The notes under the pieces: model-generated
The model's database searches: none
Seen by the model: only the letters and a program-made list of their open reading frames with translations
What the model was told of the DNA's origin: nothing
From: Flagellimonas allohymeniacidonis
GTDB taxonomy: Bacteria > Bacteroidota > Bacteroidia > Flavobacteriales > Flavobacteriaceae
Length of the DNA: 64,000 bases
Direction of reading: 5' to 3'
Assembly: GCF_004296335.1 (NCBI RefSeq)
Contig: NZ_SGIU01000002.1
Coordinates: 1,616,429 to 1,680,428 of the forward strand
Part shown: piece after piece, positions 9,111 through 18,989 of the stretch
Numbering within the stretch: the first letter of the stretch is position 1
Layout of the letters: each line of letters begins with the position of its first letter
Position numbers and translations under genes: made by a program

Positions 9111-11729
9111 ATGACATCCCAAGAGGTTAGAACCCGGTTTTTGGACTTTTTTAAAGGAAAACAGCATAAGATTGTTTCTTCGGCACCCATGGTGATCAAA
9201 GATGACCCCACACTTATGTTCACCAATGCCGGCATGAACCAGTTCAAAGAGTTTTTTCTTGGGAATTCCGTATCCTCATCAAAACGGGTGGCCGACACCC
9301 AAAAATGTCTACGCGTAAGTGGAAAGCACAATGATTTGGATGAAGTGGGCAAGGATACCTACCACCACACGATGTTTGAGATGTTGGGGAACTGGAGTTT
9401 TGGCGATTACTTTAAAAAAGAGGCTATCCAGTGGGCCTGGGAATTGCTGACCGATGTATACAAAATCGATAAGGATAGTCTTTATGTTTCCGTATTCGAA
9501 GGGAGCGACGATGCCGATAATCTTGAAATGGACCAAGAAGCTTTTGACCTATGGAAAGCCATTGTGCCAGAAGATCGGATTATCATGGGGGACAAGAAGG
9601 ACAATTTTTGGGAAATGGGAGACCAAGGTCCCTGCGGCCCTTGTTCCGAAATACATGTAGACATTCGTTCCAAGGAAGAAAAAACAAAAGTGCCTGGCGC
9701 CTCATTGGTGAACCAAGACCATCCCCAAGTCGTGGAAATTTGGAACTTGGTCTTTATGCAGTACAATCGCAAGGCCAATGGAAGCTTAGAAAATCTTCCC
9801 GAGAAACATGTAGATACGGGAATGGGTTTCGAACGTTTGTGCATGGTGTTGCAAGGGGTACAATCAAACTATGATACCGATATTTTCATGCCCTTGATTC
9901 GAGAAATTGAGGTCATTACAGGGCATAAATATGGCAATAGTGAAGAAGTTGATATCGCTATTCGAGTAGTTGCCGATCATGTTCGTGCGGTAGCATTTGC
10001 CATTGCAGATGGGCAATTACCAAGTAATAGTGGAGCAGGTTACGTAATCCGAAGGATTTTACGCAGGGCCATTCGTTATGGCTTTACCTTTCTTGGCACC
10101 AAAAAACCCTTTATCTATCGTTTGGTTAAGGTGCTCAGCAGTACAATGGGCAATGCTTTTCCAGAGCTCAAAACGCAATATCAATTGATTGAGAATGTGA
10201 TCAAGGAGGAAGAAAACTCTTTTCTTTCCACTTTGGAACAAGGACTGGTGTTGTTGGAATCCGTCGTCAAGACATCCAAAACCAAAACGATTGATGGACG
10301 TAAGGCCTTTGAACTATACGACACCTTTGGATTCCCCATCGATCTTACTGCTCTTATTTTGGAAGAAAAGGGCTATGGGCTCGACATGGAAGGGTTTGAA
10401 AAAGCTCTCCAGGTTCAAAAAGACAGATCTCGTTCCGCTTCGGAAGTTTCCAAAGAGGATTGGACTGTTTTATCCGATGATTCAACCCAGGAGTTTGTTG
10501 GTTACGATGCACTTGAAGCGGATGTAAAATTGGTCAAATATCGGAAGGTAAGCAGCAAAAAAGAAGGAGATCAATATCAGTTGGTTTTCAATTTAACCCC
10601 GTTTTACGCTGAAGGCGGAGGACAAGTAGGGGACAAAGGCTACCTTAAGGCACCCAATGGAGACGTGGTTTATGTTGTGGATACCAAAAGGGAGAACAAC
10701 GAAATTGTGCACTTTTCGGAAAATTTGCCCAAAGATGTTTCAGGAACGTTCAAAGCTGTTGTGGATAAAAAGCAACGTTGGAGAACCGCTAGCAACCATA
10801 CGGCAACCCACTTGCTTCACCAGGCCTTACGAGAAGTTTTGGGAGACCATGTGGAACAAAAAGGCTCGGCCGTCCATTCCAAGTATTTGAGGTTTGATTT
10901 TTCCCATTTTTCAAAAATGACCGTTGAAGAATTGAGGCAAGTTGAGAATTTCGTGAATGCGCGTATCGAAGGACAACTTCCCTTGGAAGAAAACAGAAAT
11001 ATGCCGTTAAAAGAAGCCTTGGGACAGGGGGCCATGGCACTATTTGGTGAAAAATATGGGGATACTGTTCGTACGGTACGTTTTGGGCAGTCCATTGAGC
11101 TTTGTGGAGGCACTCATGTAAAAAACACCGCAGATATCTGGCACTTTAAAATTGTTTCCGAAGGAGCGGTTGCTGCTGGAATTCGAAGAATAGAGGCCAT
11201 TACCTCCGATGCGGTAAAGGAATTCTACTTCAACAACAACCGCATGCTGTTTGAAATAAAGGATTTGTTGAACAACGCCCAGGATCCAGTTAAGGCGGTC
11301 GAAGGTCTTCGTGATGAGAACGCTGCCCTCCGCAAGCAGGTGGAACAGCTTTTGAAAGACAAGGCTAAGGGGCTAAAAAACGAATTGATGGGGGAGATGG
11401 AGGAGTTGAATGGCATTCAATTTCTTGCCAAAAAGGTTGATTTAGATGCAGCCGGAATCAAAGACCTTGCCTTTGAAATGGGGGGGCAAATATCCAATTT
11501 GTTCTTGCTGTTGGGCGCTGAAAAAGACGAAAAAGCCATCTTGTCCTGTTACATTTCAAAGGATTTGGTGTCCAATAAGGGATTGAATGCTGGCCAGATT
11601 GTGCGTGAGTTGGGCAAATTTATCCAAGGTGGAGGCGGTGGACAGCCGTTTTTTGCCACTGCCGGAGGTAAAAATCCGAAAGGGATAGAGGATGCCCTGA
11701 AACAAGCACGCGAAATCGTGGTTTCATAA
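9111..11729 (+). CDS. alaS: Alanyl-tRNA synthetase
   Basis: An 872-residue class II synthetase of normal length that charges tRNA-Ala in the cytoplasm. The N-terminal catalytic domain shows the AlaS signatures [17 protein letters not shown] and [17 protein letters not shown]. The editing domain has the zinc motif HTATH (His563, His567) and CGGTH (Cys665, His669), and a C-terminal Gly-rich C-Ala region ends [14 protein letters not shown]. The frame is open from 9027, but the ATG at 9111 begins the usual [14 protein letters not shown] sequence, and a promoter -7 box overlaps 9027. The gene is divergent from the M23 operon, and a DUF6090 gene follows after 9 bases. Confidence 0.97.
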   Translation: MTSQEVRTRFLDFFKGKQHKIVSSAPMVIKDDPTLMFTNAGMNQFKEFFLGNSVSSSKRVADTQKCLRVSGKHNDLDEVGKDTYHHTMFEMLGNWSFGDYFKKEAIQWAWELLTDVYKIDKDSLYVSVFEGSDDADNLEMDQEAFDLWKAIVPEDRIIMGDKKDNFWEMGDQGPCGPCSEIHVDIRSKEEKTKVPGASLVNQDHPQVVEIWNLVFMQYNRKANGSLENLPEKHVDTGMGFERLCMVLQGVQSNYDTDIFMPLIREIEVITGHKYGNSEEVDIAIRVVADHVRAVAFAIADGQLPSNSGAGYVIRRILRRAIRYGFTFLGTKKPFIYRLVKVLSSTMGNAFPELKTQYQLIENVIKEEENSFLSTLEQGLVLLESVVKTSKTKTIDGRKAFELYDTFGFPIDLTALILEEKGYGLDMEGFEKALQVQKDRSRSASEVSKEDWTVLSDDSTQEFVGYDALEADVKLVKYRKVSSKKEGDQYQLVFNLTPFYAEGGGQVGDKGYLKAPNGDVVYVVDTKRENNEIVHFSENLPKDVSGTFKAVVDKKQRWRTASNHTATHLLHQALREVLGDHVEQKGSAVHSKYLRFDFSHFSKMTVEELRQVENFVNARIEGQLPLEENRNMPLKEALGQGAMALFGEKYGDTVRTVRFGQSIELCGGTHVKNTADIWHFKIVSEGAVAAGIRRIEAITSDAVKEFYFNNNRMLFEIKDLLNNAQDPVKAVEGLRDENAALRKQVEQLLKDKAKGLKNELMGEMEELNGIQFLAKKVDLDAAGIKDLAFEMGGQISNLFLLLGAEKDEKAILSCYISKDLVSNKGLNAGQIVRELGKFIQGGGGGQPFFATAGGKNPKGIEDALKQAREIVVS

Positions 11730-11738
11730 ACCTGAACT

Positions 11739-12395
11739 ATGCGATTTTTCAAGAATAGAACCGTTAATTGGAAATATATTTTCGGAGAAGTTTTTTTGAT
11801 TTTTATCGGTATTAATCTTGCCATTTGGTTCAATGATTGGAATACTTCAAAGACGGTTCAAAAAGACAAGGAAATTGCACTGGTCAAAATCAAGGAGGAA
11901 ATCAATAACAATCTTCAGGAGCTTGAAAGAACACGAGCCCATAACCAAAAAGTTCCACTTTTTTATAAAGGTTTGGAGGGGATAAAAAATCAAAATGAAG
12001 AGGTTAGGGTATCCCCTGAGAAAATGAGAGCCTTTGTTACAGAATACTCGGAGTTCTTTATAAATGTGGATTCCATCCCTTTGGGCAATGGACTTTACGA
12101 ATACGAAGGAGATACCTTTGTAAATATTGAAATAACAGATCTTAGCAGTATTGCTTGGGAAATTTCCAAGTCAACGGGGATTTTCCATGAGTTTGGATAC
12201 GATTGTCTGTATGACCTTCAGGGGCTGTATAACCTACAAGATTTAGTTAAAAATGAATTGACCAAGGCAACCGAGGCCCTTAGAGATAATTCCATTGAAG
12301 ATCTTGTCCGTGTAATGGGTTTTATGGACCAATTGGAAGAACAGCTTATTGCGCAATATACCCGTATGATCGATAACATCGATAATTGTAAGTGA
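11739..12395 (+). CDS. DUF6090-type single-span membrane protein
   Basis: 218 residues starting MRFFKNRTVNWKYIFGEVFLIFIGINLAIWFNDW. This conserved opening, with one membrane span followed by NxWN, is seen in many Bacteroidota proteins annotated as DUF6090. The rest is predicted helical, with a coiled coil around 45-75 (KEIALVKIKEEINNNLQEL). Function is unknown. It begins 9 bases after alaS and is followed by GSCFA with a 14-base gap, so the rightward genes alaS to DUF4230 may share a transcript. Confidence 0.75.
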   Translation: MRFFKNRTVNWKYIFGEVFLIFIGINLAIWFNDWNTSKTVQKDKEIALVKIKEEINNNLQELERTRAHNQKVPLFYKGLEGIKNQNEEVRVSPEKMRAFVTEYSEFFINVDSIPLGNGLYEYEGDTFVNIEITDLSSIAWEISKSTGIFHEFGYDCLYDLQGLYNLQDLVKNELTKATEALRDNSIEDLVRVMGFMDQLEEQLIAQYTRMIDNIDNCK

Positions 12396-12409
12396 AGGCT
12401 CATGGTATT

Positions 12410-13357
12410 ATGAAACTACAGACCTCGGTTCCGATTTTTGAAGCAAACACTCCTATTGACTATAAAGGCCAGGTGATTTTGATAGGTTCATGTTTTGCTG
12501 AAAACATCGGGGAAAAGTTTCGGTATTATCAATTTCAATCGCTTCGCAACCCCTTCGGCATACTGTTTCAACCCTTGGCAATCCAAAACTTATTGGAAAG
12601 GTCCATTTCGGAAAAAGAATATTCTGGGGATGAGGTGTTTTATCATCAAGAAAGATGGCACTGCTTTGAAGCACATTCTTCTTTGAGTCAAAACACGAAA
12701 CATGAGTTGATAGCCCAATTGAATTTGGGTTTAAAAGAAACCAAAGACAGCCTTCAAAGTGCTTCGCATGTCGTCATTACTTTGGGAACAGCATGGGTCT
12801 ATCAGCATAAAGAATTCAACTTTCCTGTGGCAAACTGTCATAAAATTCCTCAACTTGAATTTGATAAAAGGCTGTTGGATGTTGGCACCATTGCAAATAG
12901 CCTAAAAAGGATTGTGGAACTGGTTCATACGGTTTCTAGTAAAGCGAAATGTATCTTAACGGTTTCCCCAGTTCGTCATTTAAAGGATGGATTTGTTGAA
13001 AATCAAAGAAGCAAAGCATATTTAATAGCTGCGGTACATCAAGTGTTGCATGAAAACCATGTTTCGTACTTTCCTTCCTATGAAATCATGATGGATGAAC
13101 TGCGGGATTATCGCTATTATGAAAGGGATATGGTGCATCCAAACGCCTTGGCCGTTGATATCATCTGGAATGCCTTCAAAACATCATGGATTTCCAAAGA
13201 GGCGCAGTCTGTAATGGAAGAGGTTGAGGCGATTCGAAAAGGCCTGTCCCATCGACCTTTTAATCCTGATTCTGAGGCGAACAAAGCGTTTCAAAAGTCG
13301 GTAGATGCCAAAATTTCGTATATAAAAGAACGTTATCCTTTTATGAAATTCGAGTAG
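12410..13357 (+). CDS. GSCFA family protein
   Basis: 315 residues from the ATG at 12410; the frame extends 18 bases upstream but MKLQTSVPIF is the usual start. The family-naming GSCFAENIG motif lies near residue 27, and the domain continues through NPFGILFQP and a HSSLSQ segment, with VRHLKDGF and MVHPNALAVDIIW later. The motif order resembles SGNH-type hydrolases (nucleophile Ser in GSCF; Asp/His in a late D..H block), so a lipase/esterase-like activity is plausible but not shown. Its stop abuts the ATG of the DUF4230 gene (TAGATG). Confidence 0.9.
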   Translation: MKLQTSVPIFEANTPIDYKGQVILIGSCFAENIGEKFRYYQFQSLRNPFGILFQPLAIQNLLERSISEKEYSGDEVFYHQERWHCFEAHSSLSQNTKHELIAQLNLGLKETKDSLQSASHVVITLGTAWVYQHKEFNFPVANCHKIPQLEFDKRLLDVGTIANSLKRIVELVHTVSSKAKCILTVSPVRHLKDGFVENQRSKAYLIAAVHQVLHENHVSYFPSYEIMMDELRDYRYYERDMVHPNALAVDIIWNAFKTSWISKEAQSVMEEVEAIRKGLSHRPFNPDSEANKAFQKSVDAKISYIKERYPFMKFE

Positions 13358-13984
13358 ATGAAAAAGATAGTTTTCGGTGCTATTATAGCCTTGGCATCCA
13401 TCTTGATTTATAGATCCTGCAGTGAGGATGTTCAAAATCGAGCGCAGCTCAAGGAAAATTCCATGTTGATTCAGCAAGAGCTAAAAAATGTATCGAAGCT
13501 TATTGTAACTGAAGGTCATTTCGCTGAAGTATATAATTACAAGGATTCCCAAGAACTTTTCGGGAATATATTCACGGCAAATAAAAAGGCATTGGTTGTG
13601 GTGAATGCAGAAGTCTCTGTCGTTTACGATTTAAGTGAAATCGATTATGTGATTGATGATAGCTCGAGAACAGTAACAATCATGGACATTCCCGAGCCAG
13701 AAATCAAGATCAATCCAGATTTTGAATACTACGATGTTACTTCAGATTATTTTAATCCTTTTGAAGCAAAAGATTATAACAACATCAAAAAAAGTGTAAA
13801 TGCTTCTTTGTTGAAAAAGGTAGAAGCCTCTTCCTTAAAATCCAATGCACAAAACCGATTGGTGAGCGAGCTTTCCAAGATATTGGTATTGACGCACTCC
13901 ATGGGATGGACCTTGGTCGCAGAAGGAAAAACTACAAATGATCTAAACGGGCTAAACCTTGACCGAGAAACTCTTCTCGACTAA
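13358..13984 (+). CDS. DUF4230 membrane-anchored protein
   Basis: 208 residues with one N-terminal anchor (MKKIVFGAIIALASILIY) and a DUF4230 body, seen in the pattern ELKNVSKLIVTEGHFAEVYNY, the strand VVVNAEVSVVYDL and IMDIPEPEIKINPDFEYYDV. The function is unknown; the domain is common in Bacteroidota and Firmicutes. It begins directly after GSCFA. Its last 33 bases overlap the end of the convergent aromatic hydroxylase gene, so the final residues of both proteins are encoded by the same DNA on opposite strands. Confidence 0.88.
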   Translation: MKKIVFGAIIALASILIYRSCSEDVQNRAQLKENSMLIQQELKNVSKLIVTEGHFAEVYNYKDSQELFGNIFTANKKALVVVNAEVSVVYDLSEIDYVIDDSSRTVTIMDIPEPEIKINPDFEYYDVTSDYFNPFEAKDYNNIKKSVNASLLKKVEASSLKSNAQNRLVSELSKILVLTHSMGWTLVAEGKTTNDLNGLNLDRETLLD

Positions 13985-15709
13985 ATCGACACCATCATCA
14001 ATTAAATGGCCCACAGCAGGATTGTTCTGTTTTACAATTTCTAAATGCTCTTGAATTTCCTTGGCAAAGGCAGTATCCCCATTTTTCTTGGCCAATTCAA
14101 ACAGTTCAACGGAAAGCAGCCAATCGTCTGGATGTTTTTTCTGCAACTCATGAAAGACCTTGTTTCGGGAAATGGTCGTGTTTTTTCCTTCCCTGAAATC
14201 ACGAATCAACTTGTAATATTCTTCCAATTCCAGGCGTTCAGGACTCTTTTCAACTTTAATGGTTGTCTCTGTGAGTTCATGGCTGATCAAATTGAAACTA
14301 CCAAGGTCTGCTGGACCATTGTAGGCAGATACCACATTTTGACCTACCGCCATATGGAATAGACCCCAATCTGGCAAGAATAACAGGGTGCCATCATGGG
14401 TAACCTTACAGTCCTTAAACGTGATCAAAATAATTTTCCCTTGCAGATTTCGGGTGCCGGTCACAATGGTACCTTCCACGGTAACGCCACCTTCGAATTC
14501 AAGGTGCACCTGTTCGCCTTCAAAAATATTGTAAGCCCTAAGGTCTCGCGGCCCCATGTCCTCAATCGCTAAATTGATTCCTTTTAATTTTCCAATTGGA
14601 GACCCAAAGCCGTCAGAATGGTGCAGTGTACTATGGCCCACCAATTCCTTTTCGCGATAGGCCAAAGCTGTCGGCCCTACAGTACGAACATAAACGGGCA
14701 TGCCTTCATGTTCGATGACACTATGAAATTGTCCTGAAATTTGCAGCCCCGTACTAAGTTCAATTGTGCCCAAAGCTTTCGATTCGATAAGTTTGTTTAC
14801 ACCCGACAAGCCTCCTGTTCGCAAGGCCATGGTATTGGCAAAATCTTCCAATACTTGACTTAAATGGGCAAAATTCGGAGTCACAAAAAGCTGTGGTTGG
14901 GGTTTTGTAATATCAAATGCCATTTGGGCGGCCTCAATGGTATAAGGTAGTTTCACCACATCTTCTTGAAGGCACCAAGTGCTCTCCCCAATGGATGATA
15001 GTAAGCCTGCACCATAAATCTTAGGTTTTTTTAAGGTGCCAATTAGTCCATATTCCACGGTCCACCAGTGCAAGTTTCTGATAAGGGCCATCTCACTGGG
15101 CCGACCCATGTTATCCTGTAAATGTTCTATGTGTTGCTCCGCCTCATCAATCTCCTTTTGGGGTGTGCCTGGAGCTTCTTTTATGATAGAAAGATGTCGA
15201 ACCGCTTCGTAGAGTTCGTAATCCTTGGAACTGGATATTGCTTTGCTCCCTATTTCACCAAAACGTCTCAAGTACTCCGCATATTCGGGATTTGCTATGA
15301 TGGGCGCATGACCTGCACCTTCGTGAATGATATCTGGAGCAGGGGTGTACTCTATATTCTCCAATTGACGTATATCTGATGCAATGACCAAGACATTATA
15401 AGCCTGAAATTCCATGAAAGCGGAAGGTGGAATGAATCCATCCACAGCCACGGCTGCCCATCCGATTTCTTTTAAAATTCGATTCATTCCATACATATTG
15501 GGAATGTCATCAATGGAAATCCCCGTTTTGGACAGTCCATCTACGTAAGACGAATGGGCCACTTTGCTGAGGTAATCTACATTTTTACGCATTACATAGC
15601 GCCACACCGCTTGATCAATGGCCGAATAATCCTCGTAATTCTGAGGTTTTATGAATTGCTTTAGATGTTCCGGTAACTTGTCCAATATAGGATTAGACTC
15701 ATACTTCAT
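13952..15709 (-). CDS. Aromatic amino acid hydroxylase, long form (phenylalanine 4-monooxygenase-like)
   Basis: A 585-residue pterin-dependent, iron-containing hydroxylase, expected to convert phenylalanine (or a related aromatic amino acid) in the cytoplasm. The catalytic domain fills about residues 20-330: the iron ligands are His129 and His134 in IIHEGAGHAP and Glu219 in WWTVEYGL. Ordinary bacterial PhhA is about 260-300 residues, so roughly 250 residues of extension follow here, beta-rich at first (about 340-480) and helical at the end (RDFREGKNTTISRNKVFHEL onwards). I know of no function for that extension. No pterin dehydratase gene is nearby. A terminator of the gene upstream separates the two units. 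Confidence 0.9.
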   Translation of the reverse strand: MKYESNPILDKLPEHLKQFIKPQNYEDYSAIDQAVWRYVMRKNVDYLSKVAHSSYVDGLSKTGISIDDIPNMYGMNRILKEIGWAAVAVDGFIPPSAFMEFQAYNVLVIASDIRQLENIEYTPAPDIIHEGAGHAPIIANPEYAEYLRRFGEIGSKAISSSKDYELYEAVRHLSIIKEAPGTPQKEIDEAEQHIEHLQDNMGRPSEMALIRNLHWWTVEYGLIGTLKKPKIYGAGLLSSIGESTWCLQEDVVKLPYTIEAAQMAFDITKPQPQLFVTPNFAHLSQVLEDFANTMALRTGGLSGVNKLIESKALGTIELSTGLQISGQFHSVIEHEGMPVYVRTVGPTALAYREKELVGHSTLHHSDGFGSPIGKLKGINLAIEDMGPRDLRAYNIFEGEQVHLEFEGGVTVEGTIVTGTRNLQGKIILITFKDCKVTHDGTLLFLPDWGLFHMAVGQNVVSAYNGPADLGSFNLISHELTETTIKVEKSPERLELEEYYKLIRDFREGKNTTISRNKVFHELQKKHPDDWLLSVELFELAKKNGDTAFAKEIQEHLEIVKQNNPAVGHLIDDGVDLVEKSFSVKV

Positions 15710-15769
15710 GGGATGAATTTTAAAGAGGCTTAAAGGTACGAAATCCTGCTTTTTTCTCTGAAATGAAAA

Positions 15770-15794
15770 ACCGCCCTCTAAAGGGCGGTTTCAG
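15770..15794 (-). terminator. Terminator after the DUF4136 gene
   Basis: A hairpin AACCGCCCT-CTA-AAGGGCGGTT with A/T runs on both sides lies 8 bases past the stop of the leftward DUF4136 gene and before the hydroxylase gene. Confidence 0.8.
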
Positions 15795-15801
15795 TAAATC
15801 T

Positions 15802-16380
15802 TTAATTTGCTGCTATCCTCGCGTCAGGTGGATAAGCCTGCAGGATTTCGGAAACGAACTCTTGAATGCGTTTTTCCTTTTTCTCAATATTCTTGATGTT
15901 GTTCAAAGTGCCAACACCTCTACCTTGCCAGACCAATTCCTTGTTTTTGGCATCGATAAAGTCAATGTAGAGTGAACCTTCTGTTCGGGTACTTACATTA
16001 TTGCCTCCCCAGCCCCAACCGGGTCCCCAAAGCCATGGGTTGTAGAAGCCTCCCCAGCCCCAACCCCAGCCCCAGCCGAAGTTGTTATTGTAAACATCTA
16101 CCTGTTCACGTTCTTTGGTAAAAATACTTACCAAAATATCAGGCTGTTGGGATTTTACGAAACCGCGGGTGCTCATTTCAGCATCAATGGCACGTAAGAT
16201 TCGTTTTTTGTCCAAATCTGAAATCTGGGCCTTGTCTATGCCAGTTTTGTAGTAGGCATAGGTTTTATAGGTTTTAAAATCGGCGTCTTTATCGTAGTCG
16301 GCAATCACTCTGACCGAGCTACAGGAAACGAGTAAGCCTGCCGCCAAGGCTGCAAGGGTAAAAAGCTTTAATTTTTTCAT
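15802..16380 (-). CDS. DUF4136 lipoprotein
   Basis: 192 residues with a lipoprotein signal (LAALAAGLLVSC, Cys20) and a DUF4136 domain: VIADYDKDADFKTYKTYAYY near the start, DILVSIFTK in the middle, and GSLYIDFIDAKNKELVWQG followed by a helix ending EFVSEILQAYPP. A Gly/Trp-rich insert (GWGWGWGWGG, about residues 98-130) is a common loop in this family. The protein sits in the envelope and its role is unknown. It is monocistronic, with a strong hairpin directly after it. Confidence 0.9.
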   Translation of the reverse strand: MKKLKLFTLAALAAGLLVSCSSVRVIADYDKDADFKTYKTYAYYKTGIDKAQISDLDKKRILRAIDAEMSTRGFVKSQQPDILVSIFTKEREQVDVYNNNFGWGWGWGWGGFYNPWLWGPGWGWGGNNVSTRTEGSLYIDFIDAKNKELVWQGRGVGTLNNIKNIEKKEKRIQEFVSEILQAYPPDARIAAN

Positions 16381-16452
16381 AGTACAATTTTTTTTGAGTT
16401 CGTTGAAATCCTTGTCGAAACCATCACAAATATTATGCCGAACACACTGTTT

Positions 16453-16668
<216 letters not shown>

Positions 16669-16761
16669 CTAATCTTTAAGACAATGGCCGAATTCAGGTT
16701 ATACATCGAAATTGTTAATGTAATTCGTCGAGGCCATATACTTTCCTTCTCTTTTAACAGT

Positions 16762-16769
16762 TATCTTTG
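16762..16769 (+). promoter_or_regulatory. Candidate -7 box before the HERIH-motif protein
   Basis: TATCTTTG matches TAnnTTTG and places a transcription start near 16775, about 20 bases before the GTG at 16794. Confidence 0.45.
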
Positions 16770-16793
16770 TAAGAAACCAACTATAGTTTTACT

Positions 16794-17123
16794 GTGATTG
16801 TAGTTTTTAAACACTTCTTTTACCGAAACTATGTGGGCCTTTCCCTTTGGCCGTTCATAATCCTTAAGGAGGATGGGCTAAAGAAGGATACGGTGCTGAT
16901 AAACCACGAGCGAATTCACTTAAGACAACAGCGTGAGCTGCTCATTATACCCTTTTATCTGTGGTATATGGCCGAGTGGATTTTACGAACTTTGCTTTAT
17001 CTTGACAGTTATAGGGCCTACCAGAACATTAGTTTTGAGCGCGAGGCCTATGCGAATGAAAAGGATTCTGAATACCTTTCTAAAAGAAAAACCTTTGGTT
17101 TTATGGATTATTTGTTCCGTTAA
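16794..17123 (+). CDS. Small protein with HExxH-like HERIH motif
   Basis: 109 residues beginning at a GTG (IVVFKHFFYRNYVGLSLWPF). The central motif INHERIHLRQQRELL (about residues 38-52) fits HExxH, as in the membrane-embedded metallopeptidase relatives of M56/BlaR1, and a hydrophobic stretch IIPFYLWYMAEWILRTLLYL follows. A later Glu in ISFEREAYANE could act as the third zinc ligand, since the spacing resembles gluzincins. The protein is very short for a peptidase. I do not know its function. The next gene begins 9 bases later and is probably co-transcribed. Confidence 0.7.
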   Translation: MIVVFKHFFYRNYVGLSLWPFIILKEDGLKKDTVLINHERIHLRQQRELLIIPFYLWYMAEWILRTLLYLDSYRAYQNISFEREAYANEKDSEYLSKRKTFGFMDYLFR

Positions 17124-17132
17124 ATCAGAGCG

Positions 17133-18038
17133 TTGCAGGTTCCCAATCAAGAAATAACGTTACCCCTACTTGCTGAAAATCAGGTCAAACTTTTTGTAAA
17201 AAGGGAAGATCTTATCCATCCGATTGTCTCTGGGAACAAGTACCGGAAACTCAAATACAACCTTTTGGAAGCTAAGAAGACAGCCCACTCGACCTTGTTT
17301 ACCTTTGGAGGGGCCTATTCCAATCATATTGCGGCAGTGGCCTTTGCCGGGAAAAAATCCGGGTTTAAAACAATTGGGGTCATTCGGGGTGAAGAACTTG
17401 TGGAGGTATGGGAAGAAAATCCCACTCTTCGTTTTGCCCATGAACAAGGAATGCAGTTTCATTTTGTTTCGCGTGAGCAATATCGACAGAAAAATTCACC
17501 GAAATTCATTGAGGAACTTCAAAACCAAAATGGCTTGTTTTATCTACTTCCAGAAGGGGGCACCAACGCATTGGCCGTAAAAGGATGCGAGGAGATTTTA
17601 ACACCGGAGGATGCTGAATTCGATTATGTGTGTTGCTGTGTAGGTACAGGCGGTACCCTTGCTGGATTGATTAATTCCTCCAACTCCAATCAAACCGTTC
17701 TTGGCTTCCCTGCGCTTAAAGGGGACTTCTTAAAAGAAGATATTTATAAATTTGTTACACGGGATAATTGGAATTTAATAACCAATTATCATTTTGGAGG
17801 GTATGCAAAAATGGATAGAGCACTAATTGAGTTCATAAACGATTTCAGATTGAAAACAGGAATTCAACTTGACCCCATTTATACCGGAAAGCTGTTTTTT
17901 GGAATTATGGATAGGGTTGAAAAAGGTTATTTTGAACGAAACACCCGAATTTTGGCCATTCATACCGGTGGATTACAGGGCATCCAAGGAATGAACATAG
18001 TATTGAAACAAAAAAACTTACCTACATTGAACGTATGA
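17133..18038 (+). CDS. ACC deaminase / D-cysteine desulfhydrase family PLP enzyme
   Basis: A 301-residue PLP fold type II enzyme. The expected Schiff-base lysine is Lys36 or its neighbour in SGNKYRKLKYN, a YSNHIAA-like FGGAYSNHI segment follows, and the phosphate loop is CVGTGGTLAG. Family members deaminate 1-aminocyclopropane-1-carboxylate or break down D-cysteine to pyruvate, ammonia and sulfide; the second is more usual in marine bacteria without plant partners, but substrate cannot be read here. The start chosen is a TTG at 17133, since no in-frame ATG precedes the conserved LFVKREDLIHP strand. The lipoprotein gene after it overlaps its end by 4 bases. Confidence 0.9.
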   Translation: MQVPNQEITLPLLAENQVKLFVKREDLIHPIVSGNKYRKLKYNLLEAKKTAHSTLFTFGGAYSNHIAAVAFAGKKSGFKTIGVIRGEELVEVWEENPTLRFAHEQGMQFHFVSREQYRQKNSPKFIEELQNQNGLFYLLPEGGTNALAVKGCEEILTPEDAEFDYVCCCVGTGGTLAGLINSSNSNQTVLGFPALKGDFLKEDIYKFVTRDNWNLITNYHFGGYAKMDRALIEFINDFRLKTGIQLDPIYTGKLFFGIMDRVEKGYFERNTRILAIHTGGLQGIQGMNIVLKQKNLPTLNV

Positions 18039-18886
18039 TAAAGCGAGTTGGATATGTTGTGGTACTGTCTATTTTGATAGCCAGTTGTGGTTCAAAAAAG
18101 CGTACGGCTTACAAAAAGAAGGAAGACGTAGTTCAAAATCAGAGTAATCGAAATCCGAATGCCGATTTACCCAAAGATGGGCCCAAGGAAACTGAATTGT
18201 ACCCCTTACCAGAAAATCCAGGGAAGTTTGTCAAATTTCCTATTGCCAATACCACAGAATACATTGAGACCTTCTCCGAAATTGCAAAGTACGAGATGAA
18301 GGCCTTCGGAATTCCAGCAAGTATTACTCTGGCTCAAGGCATATTGGAAAGTGGTTCGGGGAGGGGAGAACTCACCCGAAAAACCAACAATCATTTCGGA
18401 ATAAAGTGCCATACCGGATGGAACGGAGAGTATGATTTTCATGACGACGATGCCAAGGGCGAGTGCTTCCGCAAGTATAACCATCCCATGTATTCCTTTA
18501 GAGATCACAGCATATTTTTATCCTCCCGCTCGAGATACAGTTTTCTCTTCAATTACCGTCGGGATGACTATAAAAAATGGGCTCACGGCCTACGTCAAGC
18601 GGGTTATGCCACAGACCGCAAGTATCCTCAAAAACTTATTGCACTTATTGAGAGATATAATTTGGACAAGTACGATGAGGAAGTGGTTCGAAATGGATTG
18701 GACCCGGTTCGCCAACCTAGGGAATATGAGGTTTTTACCCATGTCGTGGAAAAAGGGGACACGCTTTATGCCCTATCTAGAAAGTATACCGTTTCGGTGG
18801 ATGAATTGATGCGAATCAACAATTTGAACTCTACCAACTTGTCCATAGGTCAGAAATTGAATATCCGAAGGGAAAAATCGAAATAG
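18035..18886 (+). CDS. Glucosaminidase with LysM, lipoprotein
   Basis: 283 residues: lipoprotein signal (VVLSILIASC, Cys18), a linker, a glucosaminidase (GH73-like) domain at about 75-220, and a C-terminal LysM at about 233-278 (HVVEKGDTLYALSRKYTVSVDEL). The catalytic Glu is probably that in AQGILESGSGRGEL, and NNHFGIKCH is the usual following motif. The enzyme would cleave between GlcNAc and MurNAc in peptidoglycan while bound by LysM. It overlaps the preceding PLP enzyme gene by 4 bases (ATGA), so translation is coupled, though no functional link between the two is obvious. Confidence 0.93.
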   Translation: MIKRVGYVVVLSILIASCGSKKRTAYKKKEDVVQNQSNRNPNADLPKDGPKETELYPLPENPGKFVKFPIANTTEYIETFSEIAKYEMKAFGIPASITLAQGILESGSGRGELTRKTNNHFGIKCHTGWNGEYDFHDDDAKGECFRKYNHPMYSFRDHSIFLSSRSRYSFLFNYRRDDYKKWAHGLRQAGYATDRKYPQKLIALIERYNLDKYDEEVVRNGLDPVRQPREYEVFTHVVEKGDTLYALSRKYTVSVDELMRINNLNSTNLSIGQKLNIRREKSK

Positions 18887-18936
18887 CATTTAGACCATCC
18901 TATTTACAAGAATTTTCTTTTGAACGAATGGATAGC

Positions 18937-18944
18937 TAATTTTG
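18937..18944 (+). promoter_or_regulatory. Candidate -7 box of hemL
   Basis: TAATTTTG matches TAnnTTTG, 45 bases before the hemL ATG. A TTTG at 18919-18922 is only 14 bases away, short for a -33 element. Confidence 0.5.
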
Positions 18945-18989
18945 CATCCTAATTTCCACTCATGAGAAGTGGAAACTCATAAAAACCAA

